The notes below the pieces were generated by a model. The model was not told the origin of the DNA. It saw only the letters and a program-made list of their open reading frames with translations, and ran no database searches. This document shows positions 45,598 to 55,105 of a stretch of DNA of 64,000 nucleotides, piece by piece. The first letter of the stretch is position 1, and the number at the start of each line of letters is the position of its first letter. The stretch spans positions 328,125 through 392,124 of the forward strand of contig CANMIX010000001.1 in NCBI GenBank assembly GCA_947497985.1, read 5' to 3'. The position numbers and the translations under genes were made by a program. The stretch comes from an uncultured Paracoccaceae bacterium (lineage in GTDB: Bacteria > Pseudomonadota > Alphaproteobacteria > Rhodobacterales > Rhodobacteraceae).

Positions 45598-48515
45598 GTC
45601 AGATCCTCCGACGTGGGATCGGTGCTGCGATCCCATTCGCCAAACCGAGCAAGGTGGTCGTAGTCGCCGATCAAATCGTCCTTATGCACCATGCTGCGGC
45701 TCGAATACCCCTGATTAGGCTCGAAATAGGTTGAAATCAGGGCCTTCAATTCCTCCCAAACCTGGGCGGGTGGATCATTGTCCAAGGGAGCTGCGACTTC
45801 CTTTAGCGTTGATCCTAGCCCCAAGAACGTGGCGCTCTGGACTTCGCCAAAACCTAGATCTGAAAACCCACCTTGCTCGACAAGCGCGGCCTCGATCAAA
45901 AGCTGTTTCTCGAATTTCTTCTGCTGCGAGACAGTAGGGGGCGTCCCGGTTTTATAGTCATAGAGGTGCAAGAACCCACGTTCGTCTGCGTCAATTCGGT
46001 CCGCCCGACAGGTGAGCGTAAAATCGAGCGGGTCCAATCGGGCCTGCCCCAAAGCTTCGAACGATATGGGTTTGGCGCGTTGCTGTCGTTGGCGTTCGCC
46101 GTCGACGAAGTCACGTGCAATGCGCCTGATACGGGATTGCCAAAGGCTGCGTGCCACGGGCCAGGGGACGTCTTGTGCCAACTCATGTGAAGTGGTTTCA
46201 AGCAGATTTTCAGTCGTCAGCGCAGTTGGGTCGTTCAAGGTTTCCTTGATGAAAATCTCAAACACCCGGTGCAAAACGATGCCCCGCAACAAGGCATCCG
46301 GTTCCTGAACCAAACTGTTCAGCGGTTTCAGCCGCAGCACGTGTTTGGCATAGATCGCATATGGGTCGCGGATCAGTCGGGGGATTTCGGTCACCGAAAG
46401 CTTGCGTGGGCGTGCCGTCACCGGCGGACGCGGCGAGGGGCGAATAGCGGATGCGATCGGTGTCGGTTTTTCCAACGCGCGCGCCCAATCGAGCCACACC
46501 TGACCACGCGCGCGCATCTGCGCCAGGTGTTCTGGTCCGTTCTGGTCGGGCAGGCCGGACAAAAGATTGGTAATCCGATTGACCCATCGGGAGGGTACGG
46601 TGTCTGCTTCATCTGTGCGGTGCGCTCGTGTCAGCCAAACTTCACGGCCCGCAATGGCTTGTTGAAAATCATGAGCCGCCAAACCGATCCGACGTTCGGG
46701 TAACAATAGCCCCGCTTGGCTGCGCATCTGGCGGTTTAACCATGGGTCCGGGCTGGCTGATTCAGGCCAGCTCCCTTCGTTCAGGCCGCCCAAGATCACC
46801 AAATCGGCCCCCTGAACGCGAGCCTCCAATGTTCCCCAAATCATAATGGAGCCATAGGGCGCATCTCGGTCACGGACCTCACCCTGCGACAGCAACGCCC
46901 CCAAAAGATCGGCAAAATCATGCGCTGACAGCATGCCCGCATGATGTGCTTCGGTCTCAAGGTTCTCGATTACTGCCAGTGCTTCGCGGCCGGCTTTCTG
47001 CTCCCACAAACCGCCGCTGCCAGCGGCCTGACTGCCGCATGCAATCATTTCCGCCAATTCGCGCAGGCGCTCCAACCAATGCGCCAAGGTCAAATCGTCT
47101 CTTACTTCGATCGCGGCGAAGCAGTGACACAGCCAATCCAGCCAACCCGCGGTCAGCTCGCGGTCTGTCGCGAAGGCTTCAAAGCTCATCCTGTCCGGGA
47201 ACGGCGGCCCGTTGCGGCGGATATGCAATTCAAGGTCGCGTGTATGTAGCAGATGTAATCCGCGCTCCGCACCGCTATGCGTGAGGGGATGTTTGAGCAG
47301 GGTCAGCAGCTTGTCAGACGTGAGCCGTTTGGAGAATAACGCCGCCACATGCCGCAGAAACCGACCGGGGGGTGACAGTTGCAATGGCAGGCCAGCGGAG
47401 TCGTCGGGCAGAATATCCCAGCGATCCAGGGCAGATGACACCTGTCGGGTGAGCATCCGGTCAGGGGTGATCAGCGCGGCTGTTTGCCCATCTTCGGCGG
47501 CTTTTCGCAACCGCAGTGCAATGGCCAATGCTTCGGCGCGGGGGCTGTCGGCTTCCAGCAGGGTCAAGTCGCGCGTCGCAGTGTCGAGGTCTTGCAACAT
47601 TGGCCCTTCGCGCATCCAGGCGTCGGTCACCGGGGCAGGGCGCAGTGCCAAAGACACCATCCGATTGCGCGCTGTCGTTATGGGTGTCTCGTCAGACCAA
47701 GGCTGAACATTTTCGGCACGTATATCGAGATCGCGCAGAAGTTTATGAAACCGGTATTGAGGGTGATCCTCTGAGGACAAAGGATTGTCCAACTCGGACC
47801 AGACACTCGCGGGTTGGTCAAAATCGAAACCCGGCAAGATCACGGCACCTTGTGGAAGACGGGCAATGGCTTCCATCAACATCAAGGTTGTTCCACGTGA
47901 ACCGGTCGAGCCGGCGAGGATCACGGGATGCTGTGGCGGGTGGACTTCCCAAGACGCGATCAATTCTGTCACAAGCAACCGTTGTCGGGCTTCCTTGTCC
48001 AAGAGGCCATCGTGCTGGTCGACCAATTGATCGGCAATGCCAATAAAGCTTTGTGCGCGCGCCCAATGTCCCGATTGATCCGACACGTCCAAATCGCGGA
48101 TGACGTCGGTCGAGACACCCTCACCCTGCATTTCATCGATCAAGGTCGCAAGGCTGTCAGACAGATCATAAAGCGATGCGCGCGATGCCAGATCGGGCTG
48201 CGCGTCCAAAAGCTTGCTGACCAATTGCGTGAGCTCTAGGCGCCGTCGCAAAGGCGGAACCGCTGGGGGCAGGGGGACAGCAGCCGTCAAGTCGCCCAAC
48301 ATTGCCAATTGCGGCAACAAAACCGCAGGACCCGCATCAAAAAGCTGGCGGACCCGGCGCGCCATGCGGGTGGTATTCAAAATTACCTGCGCTTTGGCCA
48401 AGGAGTCCGGTGGTAGACCCTGACAATGCGCCAACAAACCTTCGACCAAGGCCTTTGGAAAGTCCACACCGCAAGGCACCGCAAATACGCGTGGCTGAGA
48501 GCTTGGCTTAAACAT
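45594..48515 (-). CDS. addB: AddB, helicase-like nuclease subunit of AddAB
   Basis: Partner of AddA. The 973-residue product has a degenerate helicase half without a clear Walker A and a C-terminal PD-(D/E)XK nuclease with DERGFLHLYDYKTGTPP. Alphaproteobacterial AddB typically looks like this. The ATG at 48515 (MFKPSSQPRVFAVPCG) overlaps the murU end by 8 nt; an ATG three codons upstream exists. The four-gene chain amgK-murU-addB-addA has overlaps at every junction. Confidence 0.93.
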   Translation of the reverse strand: MFKPSSQPRVFAVPCGVDFPKALVEGLLAHCQGLPPDSLAKAQVILNTTRMARRVRQLFDAGPAVLLPQLAMLGDLTAAVPLPPAVPPLRRRLELTQLVSKLLDAQPDLASRASLYDLSDSLATLIDEMQGEGVSTDVIRDLDVSDQSGHWARAQSFIGIADQLVDQHDGLLDKEARQRLLVTELIASWEVHPPQHPVILAGSTGSRGTTLMLMEAIARLPQGAVILPGFDFDQPASVWSELDNPLSSEDHPQYRFHKLLRDLDIRAENVQPWSDETPITTARNRMVSLALRPAPVTDAWMREGPMLQDLDTATRDLTLLEADSPRAEALAIALRLRKAAEDGQTAALITPDRMLTRQVSSALDRWDILPDDSAGLPLQLSPPGRFLRHVAALFSKRLTSDKLLTLLKHPLTHSGAERGLHLLHTRDLELHIRRNGPPFPDRMSFEAFATDRELTAGWLDWLCHCFAAIEVRDDLTLAHWLERLRELAEMIACGSQAAGSGGLWEQKAGREALAVIENLETEAHHAGMLSAHDFADLLGALLSQGEVRDRDAPYGSIMIWGTLEARVQGADLVILGGLNEGSWPESASPDPWLNRQMRSQAGLLLPERRIGLAAHDFQQAIAGREVWLTRAHRTDEADTVPSRWVNRITNLLSGLPDQNGPEHLAQMRARGQVWLDWARALEKPTPIASAIRPSPRPPVTARPRKLSVTEIPRLIRDPYAIYAKHVLRLKPLNSLVQEPDALLRGIVLHRVFEIFIKETLNDPTALTTENLLETTSHELAQDVPWPVARSLWQSRIRRIARDFVDGERQRQQRAKPISFEALGQARLDPLDFTLTCRADRIDADERGFLHLYDYKTGTPPTVSQQKKFEKQLLIEAALVEQGGFSDLGFGEVQSATFLGLGSTLKEVAAPLDNDPPAQVWEELKALISTYFEPNQGYSSRSMVHKDDLIGDYDHLARFGEWDRSTDPTSEDLT

Positions 48516-49197
48516 CAGATGCAATCAGATTTTCTGCTAGTGGGATACATTCGGCGCGCCCGACATCACACCATTTTCCGGGATATTCGGTGCAATAGAG
48601 CCTGTTTTCAGCATTCATGCGATCCCAAACCACATTGAGCGAAAACACCTGTTCCTGGATGTCGTGCAGCAGTTCGGTTTTGATGATCTGCACCCCGCCA
48701 TAGACCATGTTGCCGCCACGCGATGGACGACCCTCAGGTGAAAGGGTGAAATCACCATTGCCCAGGCGGCCCACAGTCCGTTCCAAAGGAATGCACAACA
48801 AGAGCGCGTCCATTTGTGATGGGTTCCAGACGTTTGTCACGACGTCAAATGGGTTGGGTCCCTTCCAAATCACGTCCGGGTTAAGGGTGAGGACCGGTTT
48901 GCTCCCCAAAAGCGGAAGCGCCTGACGGAGGCCGCCGCCTGTATCCAGAACATCCGGGTCTTCGTGGCTGATTTTCACCCCTTGGGGCACAACATGCGCG
49001 CTGATCTGCTCCCCAAGGTAATGGGTATTGGCGACAATTGGATGTGCATCGACGGCCTTGGCCAAGTCCAAAGCATGATCAATCAATGGCCGGCCAGCGA
49101 CCTCGATCATTGGCTTGGGTCGATCCGCCGTCAATGGCCCCATACGGGTGCCAAAACCCGCCGCAAAGATCATGACCGGATACACGGCGTCGCTCAT
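48508..49197 (-). CDS. murU: Sugar-1-phosphate nucleotidyltransferase, MurU type
   Basis: The 229-residue product has the nucleotidyltransferase signature AAGFGTRMGPLTADRPKPMI near residues 12-31, and the conserved NTHYL and NPDVIW segments. With the kinase AmgK next to it, it fits MurU, which makes UDP-MurNAc from MurNAc-1-phosphate in peptidoglycan recycling. Assignment rests on that pairing. Its ATG overlaps the amgK stop (ATGA). Confidence 0.85.
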   Translation of the reverse strand: MSDAVYPVMIFAAGFGTRMGPLTADRPKPMIEVAGRPLIDHALDLAKAVDAHPIVANTHYLGEQISAHVVPQGVKISHEDPDVLDTGGGLRQALPLLGSKPVLTLNPDVIWKGPNPFDVVTNVWNPSQMDALLLCIPLERTVGRLGNGDFTLSPEGRPSRGGNMVYGGVQIIKTELLHDIQEQVFSLNVVWDRMNAENRLYCTEYPGKWCDVGRAECIPLAENLIASDV

Positions 49198-50192
49198 GCT
49201 TTTAGCTTTCTTAGATTTTCCGGACTGGGGGTGGGAACCGTGTCACGCAGGACAGTTTCCATGTCGCTCAGTTCCGGCCGTTGCAATCCGCGTTCGATAT
49301 AGGCCCAGACCCGAGGGATAAAGTCGACATAGTGGGGCTTGCCCATTCGTGTGGCCAGACGTGCGAAGACACCAACGATACGTAGGTTCCGCTGTAGGCT
49401 AAGCGCCCAGTAGGCGGCGGTAAACGCCGCAGCGTCGACAGAAGTTTTTGCAATATAGTGGTCCATCATCGCGGTTTCGATATCTTGGGACACGTCACGC
49501 CGCGCGTCTTGCAACATCGAGACAAGATCATATGCGGGGTGACCTGCAGCGGCGTCTTGGTAGTCCAGCATCCCAACACGCGCGACCCCTTCGCGATCCG
49601 GCAACCACAAGAGGTTTTCCGCATGATAGTCGCGCTCGATCAGGACAGATGGGGCGCCTACATGTCGGTTCAACAGATCCTCAAGTGCGGCGTTAAAACG
49701 TGTCTGATCCGCGTGCACAACCTCTCCTGCAAGGGTTCGGGTGTAGGACGAAAACAGCGGTTCGCAAACCTCAACCATTCTTTGCGGGCTATAATCGGGC
49801 AAATCAGCTGGAAGTGGGCATTGATGCAGGGCGATCAACGCGTCCGTTGCCCCGCGGTACAGGTCTTCTTCGCGGTCAGGCGCACGTTCCAGAACTTCTT
49901 TGAACCGATCATCACCCAAATCTTCAAGTAGGAGAAAGCCGTTGGGCACATCACGCGCCAAAATCTCAGGGGCGCTGAACCCCTGCGCGCGCAGATGCTC
50001 ACCAATGCGAATGAATGGGCGCACATCTTCACCGCGTTCGGGGGCCGCATCCATAAGAATTGCCGTGGCGTCCTCCAACGTAAGCCGGTCGTAACGACGA
50101 TTGGAGGCATCACCGGTCATCGAGACAACGGACGCTGGCGACCATTCTGTGGTGTCGAGGAAACGGCGTTTTAAAACGGCGCGATCAGTCAT
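49194..50192 (-). CDS. amgK: N-acetylmuramate/N-acetylglucosamine kinase, AmgK type
   Basis: The 332-residue product belongs to the aminoglycoside phosphotransferase fold: LIERDYHAENLLWLPDREG carries the catalytic Asp-His/Asn motif, followed by GMLDYQDAAAGHPAYDLVSML with the metal Asp. AmgK phosphorylates MurNAc at C1 in recycling. The ATG at 50192 overlaps tsaE by 8 nt. It is between tsaE and murU, the arrangement known from Pseudomonas and Caulobacter. Confidence 0.86.
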   Translation of the reverse strand: MTDRAVLKRRFLDTTEWSPASVVSMTGDASNRRYDRLTLEDATAILMDAAPERGEDVRPFIRIGEHLRAQGFSAPEILARDVPNGFLLLEDLGDDRFKEVLERAPDREEDLYRGATDALIALHQCPLPADLPDYSPQRMVEVCEPLFSSYTRTLAGEVVHADQTRFNAALEDLLNRHVGAPSVLIERDYHAENLLWLPDREGVARVGMLDYQDAAAGHPAYDLVSMLQDARRDVSQDIETAMMDHYIAKTSVDAAAFTAAYWALSLQRNLRIVGVFARLATRMGKPHYVDFIPRVWAYIERGLQRPELSDMETVLRDTVPTPSPENLRKLKA

Positions 50193-50664
50193 GTGAAATT
50201 TCTTCCAGTAGTGGCGACCATTTTGGGTCGCTCCATTCGAATGTGATTGTGCGCGCGTCTTCTGCAATGCCGTGAAGCGCAATCTTCAACCGCAAGGCAT
50301 GATCTGGGGCAACATCTTCCAGCTTCTCTGGCCATTCGACCAAGGTGATTTCACTGTCGAAAGCCTCCACCAGGCCCAATTCAAACACTTCGTCCAAGGA
50401 CGACAGACGGTAAAGGTCACTGTGCCAGATCTCACAGCTTGGTCCGTCATAGGTTTGCACCAATGTGAAGGTTGGCGAAGGAATGTCTTCGGGCTGCGGC
50501 AAAAGGCTTTGAATAAGGCTGCGTGCAAAATGGCTTTTGCCGGCGCCGATTATGCCTTCCAGCAATAAACAATCGCCAGCACCCACATGCGCGGCGATTT
50601 TGCGAGCCAAGTTGCCCATGTCGTCGGGGCTTTGAATGTCTTTAGAAACGGAAAAAGCGGTCAT
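50185..50664 (-). CDS. tsaE: TsaE, ATPase for tRNA threonylcarbamoyladenosine synthesis
   Basis: ATPase required with TsaD/TsaB/TsaC for t6A37 of tRNA. The 159-residue product has Walker A GIIGAGKSHFARSL near residue 40, SPTFTLVQTY, HSDLYRLSSLDEVFELGLVE and LVEWPEKL. tsaD is in this window at 62 kb, but not adjacent. It is preceded by the PAS gene at 45 bp and coupled to amgK. Confidence 0.94.
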   Translation of the reverse strand: MTAFSVSKDIQSPDDMGNLARKIAAHVGAGDCLLLEGIIGAGKSHFARSLIQSLLPQPEDIPSPTFTLVQTYDGPSCEIWHSDLYRLSSLDEVFELGLVEAFDSEITLVEWPEKLEDVAPDHALRLKIALHGIAEDARTITFEWSDPKWSPLLEEISHD

Positions 50665-50709
50665 GGCGCTAAAATGGCCATGTCCGCTTCTCGCTGCAAG
50701 CGCGTTCCG

Positions 50710-52260
50710 TCACTCGTGCGCGTTGGAAGACAAAAACCGTTGTTGCACAGGGGGCAATGCGGTTGGCTCAGATGCGTGGAACCTTACAAGCGTGGTGCCA
50801 TTTGATAGGGCTGTCACCCTACAAGTTAAACTCTCGCCTGATCGTAAACTCACGGTGCACCACCAGGGGTCACGGCTTTCAGTGCCTAGCACAAAGTCAC
50901 GCACAGCACCCCATGCCGAAGTGGCCGCGGTGAAATCCTGCCAGATCTTGCAAGCGTCAATGATCGAAACTTTGGCAAAACTCGCTTCGGGATCTACATT
51001 CCACAGCGCGTGATACGATTCATTCGAAAATGACATTGTGCCGTCTTTGTTAAACACGGCGATGGCTTCATCCATTTGATCCATAATGGACTGTCCGACT
51101 TCCAGCTCAGTCCGGAACTGACGGGTAAGCGTGATTTCGGCTGTGATGTCTTCAAACAGGAAGGCGATTGCACCATCTGGATGTGGGCGACCAGATACCG
51201 AATAGACCGATCCAGACGGCATAGACCATGTTTCCTGATACCGGCCTTCTGCGGCGGCTTCCAAAAGGTCAGCCATTTGGTGTCGCCAGCTGGAGTAGCT
51301 TTTGGGCTCGGGCATCATCCGTTGATCGCGCAGACGGTCAAAGAATGTCATCATATCCGGACGAGAGCTGAGAAAGTTTGCTGGCAGGGCCGTCAGGTCA
51401 ATGAGAACTGGGTTAAACAATACCAATTGTTGATTGCGGTCAAAAATTGCCAGACCGATGGACAATTGAGCAAAGGTTTTTGCCAATGTTTGCACGAAAT
51501 TACGCTGTGCAACCTCGGCATCGACCACGGCGTTTACATCAACCGCGTGACACAACCAGCCGGCCTCGGTCTCGGTTGTGGACAGATTGTACCACAGCTT
51601 CTTTTCGCTTTCGGGCAGGGTAATCGAAATCCGTTCCGGGCGGCCGCTGGCCTTGGGTTCATCAAGGTCCGTGAACATTGGCTTTGAAAAATCAGCGTTG
51701 CGACCCCGGATTTTACGGCTGAGGTCATCATAGGCCAAATTGGTCCAGGTAACGTCGCCTTCCTCGGATTGGAGCCACACAGGGTAAGGCGCTTGGTGAA
51801 CAGCTGCGCGCAGAGTTGTGAGCTCCTGGTCGAGAGATTTATTTTGTTCTTCGAGCGTACTACGGCGCAATTGAACGCGGGTAACGCCGTCTATCCATTC
51901 ACAATGCGCCTCGCGACTGTCAGCGCCTGCCGTGCCAGAGAGAACCAGAGGACCCACGTCTTTTAGAAAGGTTGGAGACTGTGGGAGACCCGGATAGCTG
52001 CGAGAGAGTTGGTCGCGTAAGTTCGACCAGCTGAACTCCTCAGCGTTTTCGCCAATGAATTTGCTTGCGCCTGACGACCAGCCAATCAAGGCATTGTTGT
52101 CAAATAAGAAAACTGCGTCAGTTCGCCCATCACCTACCAGGAGGTCATGTTCCATACGTTTCGCATAGGTACCCGGTGATAACCACCAGACCGCAATTGT
52201 AGCAGTTGCAGCACAAAGCGCGAAGAGCGCCAGCCATTCAACCGAAACGATGTCTTGCAT
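50710..52260 (-). CDS. PAS-domain membrane protein without a kinase domain
   Basis: The 516-residue product has one N-terminal membrane helix (about 5-28, VEWLALFALCAATATIAVWW) and at least three PAS-like segments: about 45-100 (DAVFLFDNNALIGWS), 155-230 and 290-470 (GLAIFDRNQQLVLFNPVLIDL; FKTEL then DQMDEAIAVFNKDGTMSFSN). It ends without any H-box, HATPase, GGDEF, EAL or receiver. A coiled-coil stretch links the second and first PAS units. It lies 87 bp behind regB on the same strand. Known kinases such as DivL keep an ATPase domain; this one does not. Confidence 0.82.
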   Translation of the reverse strand: MQDIVSVEWLALFALCAATATIAVWWLSPGTYAKRMEHDLLVGDGRTDAVFLFDNNALIGWSSGASKFIGENAEEFSWSNLRDQLSRSYPGLPQSPTFLKDVGPLVLSGTAGADSREAHCEWIDGVTRVQLRRSTLEEQNKSLDQELTTLRAAVHQAPYPVWLQSEEGDVTWTNLAYDDLSRKIRGRNADFSKPMFTDLDEPKASGRPERISITLPESEKKLWYNLSTTETEAGWLCHAVDVNAVVDAEVAQRNFVQTLAKTFAQLSIGLAIFDRNQQLVLFNPVLIDLTALPANFLSSRPDMMTFFDRLRDQRMMPEPKSYSSWRHQMADLLEAAAEGRYQETWSMPSGSVYSVSGRPHPDGAIAFLFEDITAEITLTRQFRTELEVGQSIMDQMDEAIAVFNKDGTMSFSNESYHALWNVDPEASFAKVSIIDACKIWQDFTAATSAWGAVRDFVLGTESRDPWWCTVSLRSGESLTCRVTALSNGTTLVRFHASEPTALPPVQQRFLSSNAHE

Positions 52261-52346
52261 GTGTATGCCTCGAATTGTTCACCTTTCTTATATCGTTCTT
52301 CATAATGGTTAAATGAAGTTTAACTGGTTGACTAAAAGTGAATACA

Positions 52347-53744
52347 TCAAATTTCGATCAGTTTGTTTTTTCCGATCGGCAGTGATGCACCGCCCCACTC
52401 TGAATCGACTTTGTTGCGGGGCCATTTGACCTGTACAATCGCGCCGCGGGCCAGGGCGGGGTCGAGAAAATTCTGGTAAGGGTCATTGCCATTCGCAAAT
52501 TTCAGATCCGCGCCTGTGCGTTCCAGGAGCGTTTTGGCGATGAACAGTCCCAGCCCCATTCCCTCGTATCCTGGACGTTCCTTTCGTTCGCTTTCCTGAC
52601 GTCTGCGGCGCACAAATGGATCCCCGATCCGTCCCAGCAAATGTGGAGGGTAACCTTGCCCGTCGTCGCTGATCATCACGGTTATGGTGGTATCGTCCCA
52701 ACTCGCATCGATCCAAACATTGGCTGCGGCAAAGTCTACGCCGTTTTGGACCAAGTTTCGCAGGCCATGGATGATCTCTGGCTTGCGCAGGATCTTGGGG
52801 TGCAAAAGATCGGCACCCTCAACGGGTTCGGCGTCAATGTGGAGTGTCTTGCCGCGATTGGAATGGGGTTCCACAGCTTCGTTGATGACGGTGGACAAGG
52901 GGGCCTGGCGCATATGTAAATCCGATTTCCCAGCACGTCCCATGCTGCGCAGGATATCGCGACAACGGTCCGCCTGGTCGCGGATCAGCTCAGCGTCTTC
53001 GCGCAAATCCGGCTGATCCGCCAATTCATCCACCAATTCGGCGCTGGCCAATTTGATCGTCGCCAATGGTGTGCCAAGCTCATGCGCAGCCGCGGCGACA
53101 ACACCGCCCAGATCGGTCAGTTTTTGCTCACGAGACAGTGCCATATGGGTGGCTGCAAGCGCATCAGACATGGAGCGAATTTCGGAGCTGATCCGATAGG
53201 AATAGGCCCCGATAAACAGAATCGCGATGACGATCGCCGCCCAGTTGCCAAAGATAAAAATGCCAGGCATCTGCATTTCAGCGCCGGTCTCGGTCAAGAT
53301 GGGACGGTAGATTTCCGACATAACCGTCACCAACAGGATTGCGATTATGCCAACAATTATCGCCGAACGAAGACGCATCATCGCAGCTGAGATTGTTACG
53401 GGTCCAAGGACCAGTAAGGCAAATGGGTTGTTCAAGCCGCCGGTCAGGTACAACAGAATCCCGAGTTGGAGCAGATCGAACAGGATCATCAGCAGGTTTT
53501 CAAATTCAGAAAGCCGTTTGTTCTCGGGAAAAGCAAAGGTCGCGATCAGATTGCTCAGCACCGAGATGCAGACAGTGATGTAGGTCAGCTCAATATGAAA
53601 CTTGAGGTCAAAGATCCATTGCGCGGCAAACAACGCTGTGATTTGGCCAAAGATTGCAACCCATCTGAGGATGATCAACGTCCGCAGGCGAATCCAGTGG
53701 CTGCGCTCCTGTCCGCGCATCAGACCGATGTTTGTATCAGACAT
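52347..53744 (-). CDS. regB: RegB/PrrB redox sensor histidine kinase
   Basis: Global redox sensor of photosynthesis, respiration and carbon metabolism in this group. The 465-residue product has about six membrane helices (25-185), the ubiquinone-binding motif GGLNNPFALL (102-110), the H-box AAHELGTPLATIKLAS with His 221, the redox-active Cys 261 (in DRCRDILRSMG) and the ATPase N/G boxes (NLVQNGVDFA, DDGQGYP, GMGLGLFIAKTLLERTGA). The His-Cys distance of 40 equals that in R. capsulatus RegB (H225, C265). Divergent from senC-regA. Confidence 0.96.
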   Translation of the reverse strand: MSDTNIGLMRGQERSHWIRLRTLIILRWVAIFGQITALFAAQWIFDLKFHIELTYITVCISVLSNLIATFAFPENKRLSEFENLLMILFDLLQLGILLYLTGGLNNPFALLVLGPVTISAAMMRLRSAIIVGIIAILLVTVMSEIYRPILTETGAEMQMPGIFIFGNWAAIVIAILFIGAYSYRISSEIRSMSDALAATHMALSREQKLTDLGGVVAAAAHELGTPLATIKLASAELVDELADQPDLREDAELIRDQADRCRDILRSMGRAGKSDLHMRQAPLSTVINEAVEPHSNRGKTLHIDAEPVEGADLLHPKILRKPEIIHGLRNLVQNGVDFAAANVWIDASWDDTTITVMISDDGQGYPPHLLGRIGDPFVRRRRQESERKERPGYEGMGLGLFIAKTLLERTGADLKFANGNDPYQNFLDPALARGAIVQVKWPRNKVDSEWGGASLPIGKNKLIEI

Positions 53745-53825
53745 GTGACCAAGTGCTCCGCTTGAAACTGTTGTAAATACTGATAGGTCTCACGAGGGAA
53801 ACGTTCAATCGACCCGTGCCGTTTA

Positions 53826-54458
53826 TTGAAAGAGGGTTCTATGACTCGTATTTTTGCCGTTTTAGCCGCAACTGTAGCGGTTGGTGGGCTAGGGACTGCT
53901 TGGTTGGTCACACAAAAGCAGACAACTGAGCTGTTTGAAAACTGTCGCGCCAGTGCGGTTGCCGGAGGCGCCGGAGCGATCGGTGGAGCGTTTGAATTGT
54001 TGAACGCCCAAGGGGAAACCGTCACCGATGCTGATGTGATCACCGAACCCACTTTGGTCTACTTTGGCTACACATACTGCCCGGATGTCTGCCCTTTGGA
54101 TGTAGCGCGCAATGCTGAGGCGGTGGATCTTTTGGCGGATGGAGGGATCTCTACAACGCCGGTCTTCATCTCGATTGATCCCGAACGGGATACGCCCGAA
54201 GTGGTTGGCGATTTTGCTTATAATCTGCACGAGAAAATGATTGGTCTGACAGGCTCGCCAGAGCAGGTTAAAGCCGCCAGCAGAGCCTATAAAACGTTCT
54301 ACCAAAAACAGGATGGCGATCCTGAGTATTACTTGGTGAACCACTCGACCTATACCTATTTGGTGTTGCCAGAACATGGCTTTGTGGAATTCTTCAAACG
54401 GGACGAGCCGGCGGCGGACATGGCCGAACGTGTGAGTTGCTTCGTCGAAAGCGCGTAA
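53826..54458 (+). CDS. senC: SenC/PrrC copper chaperone for cytochrome c oxidase (Sco1 family)
   Basis: Membrane-anchored periplasmic copper-binding protein used in CuA or CuB assembly and linked to the Reg signal. The 210-residue product has one N-terminal hydrophobic anchor (about 5-22) and the Sco motif TYCPDVCPLD with both Cys, plus the metal His in VNHSTYTYLV. It lies between regB and regA, as is usual in the group; regA follows 84 bp later. Confidence 0.95.
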   Translation: MKEGSMTRIFAVLAATVAVGGLGTAWLVTQKQTTELFENCRASAVAGGAGAIGGAFELLNAQGETVTDADVITEPTLVYFGYTYCPDVCPLDVARNAEAVDLLADGGISTTPVFISIDPERDTPEVVGDFAYNLHEKMIGLTGSPEQVKAASRAYKTFYQKQDGDPEYYLVNHSTYTYLVLPEHGFVEFFKRDEPAADMAERVSCFVESA

Positions 54459-54542
54459 AGGCCGCGTTGGGTTTGACCTTTGAAAGAACTACGTAATATC
54501 CTGGTCAGCAACCGTGACTGACCGGTTGGGAGAAATGAGCAT

Positions 54543-55097
54543 ATGGCCGAGACTGACCCAGAACTGATTGGGCCCGATAAATCGCTGTTGTTGGTTGACG
54601 ACGATGAGCCGTTTCTGCGGCGACTGGCCAAGGCCATGGAAAAGCGTGGATTTGAAGTGGAGACCGCAGGGTCCGTCGCGGCGGGCTCTGCCATTGCGAC
54701 AGCGCGTCCGCCGGCTTTTGCTGTTGTTGACCTGCGATTGGAAGACGGCAATGGTTTGGATGTCGTCGAAGTTCTGCGTGAAAAACGTCCCGATAGCCGC
54801 GTTGTTGTTTTGACCGGATACGGCGCAATTGCCACTGCCGTAGCCGCGGTCAAGATTGGCGCGACGGATTACTTGTCCAAGCCCGCAGATGCGTCAGACA
54901 TTATGAACGCGCTGCTGGCAAGCGATGACGAACTGCCGCCGCCGCCAGAAAACCCAATGAGCGCAGATCGCGTGCGCTGGGAACATATTCAACGTGTCTA
55001 TGAGCTGTGTGATCGTAACGTTTCTGAAACCGCGCGGCGTTTGAATATGCACCGCCGGACTCTGCAGCGGATTCTGGCCAAACGCAGCCCCCGGTAA
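54543..55097 (+). CDS. regA: RegA/PrrA response regulator
   Basis: Partner of RegB. The 184-residue product has the acidic pair in LLVDDDEPFLRRL, the phosphoacceptor Asp 63 in AVVDLRLEDGNG, Lys near 113 in YLSKPADASD, a Pro-rich linker (LPPPPENPMS) and a Fis-type helix-turn-helix (NVSETARRLNMHRRTLQRILAKRSPR). All match RegA/PrrA, including the C-terminal recognition helix. GGGAGAAATG-type ribosome site precedes the ATG. Confidence 0.97.
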   Translation: MAETDPELIGPDKSLLLVDDDEPFLRRLAKAMEKRGFEVETAGSVAAGSAIATARPPAFAVVDLRLEDGNGLDVVEVLREKRPDSRVVVLTGYGAIATAVAAVKIGATDYLSKPADASDIMNALLASDDELPPPPENPMSADRVRWEHIQRVYELCDRNVSETARRLNMHRRTLQRILAKRSPR

Positions 55098-55105
55098 AGG
55101 TTTCC

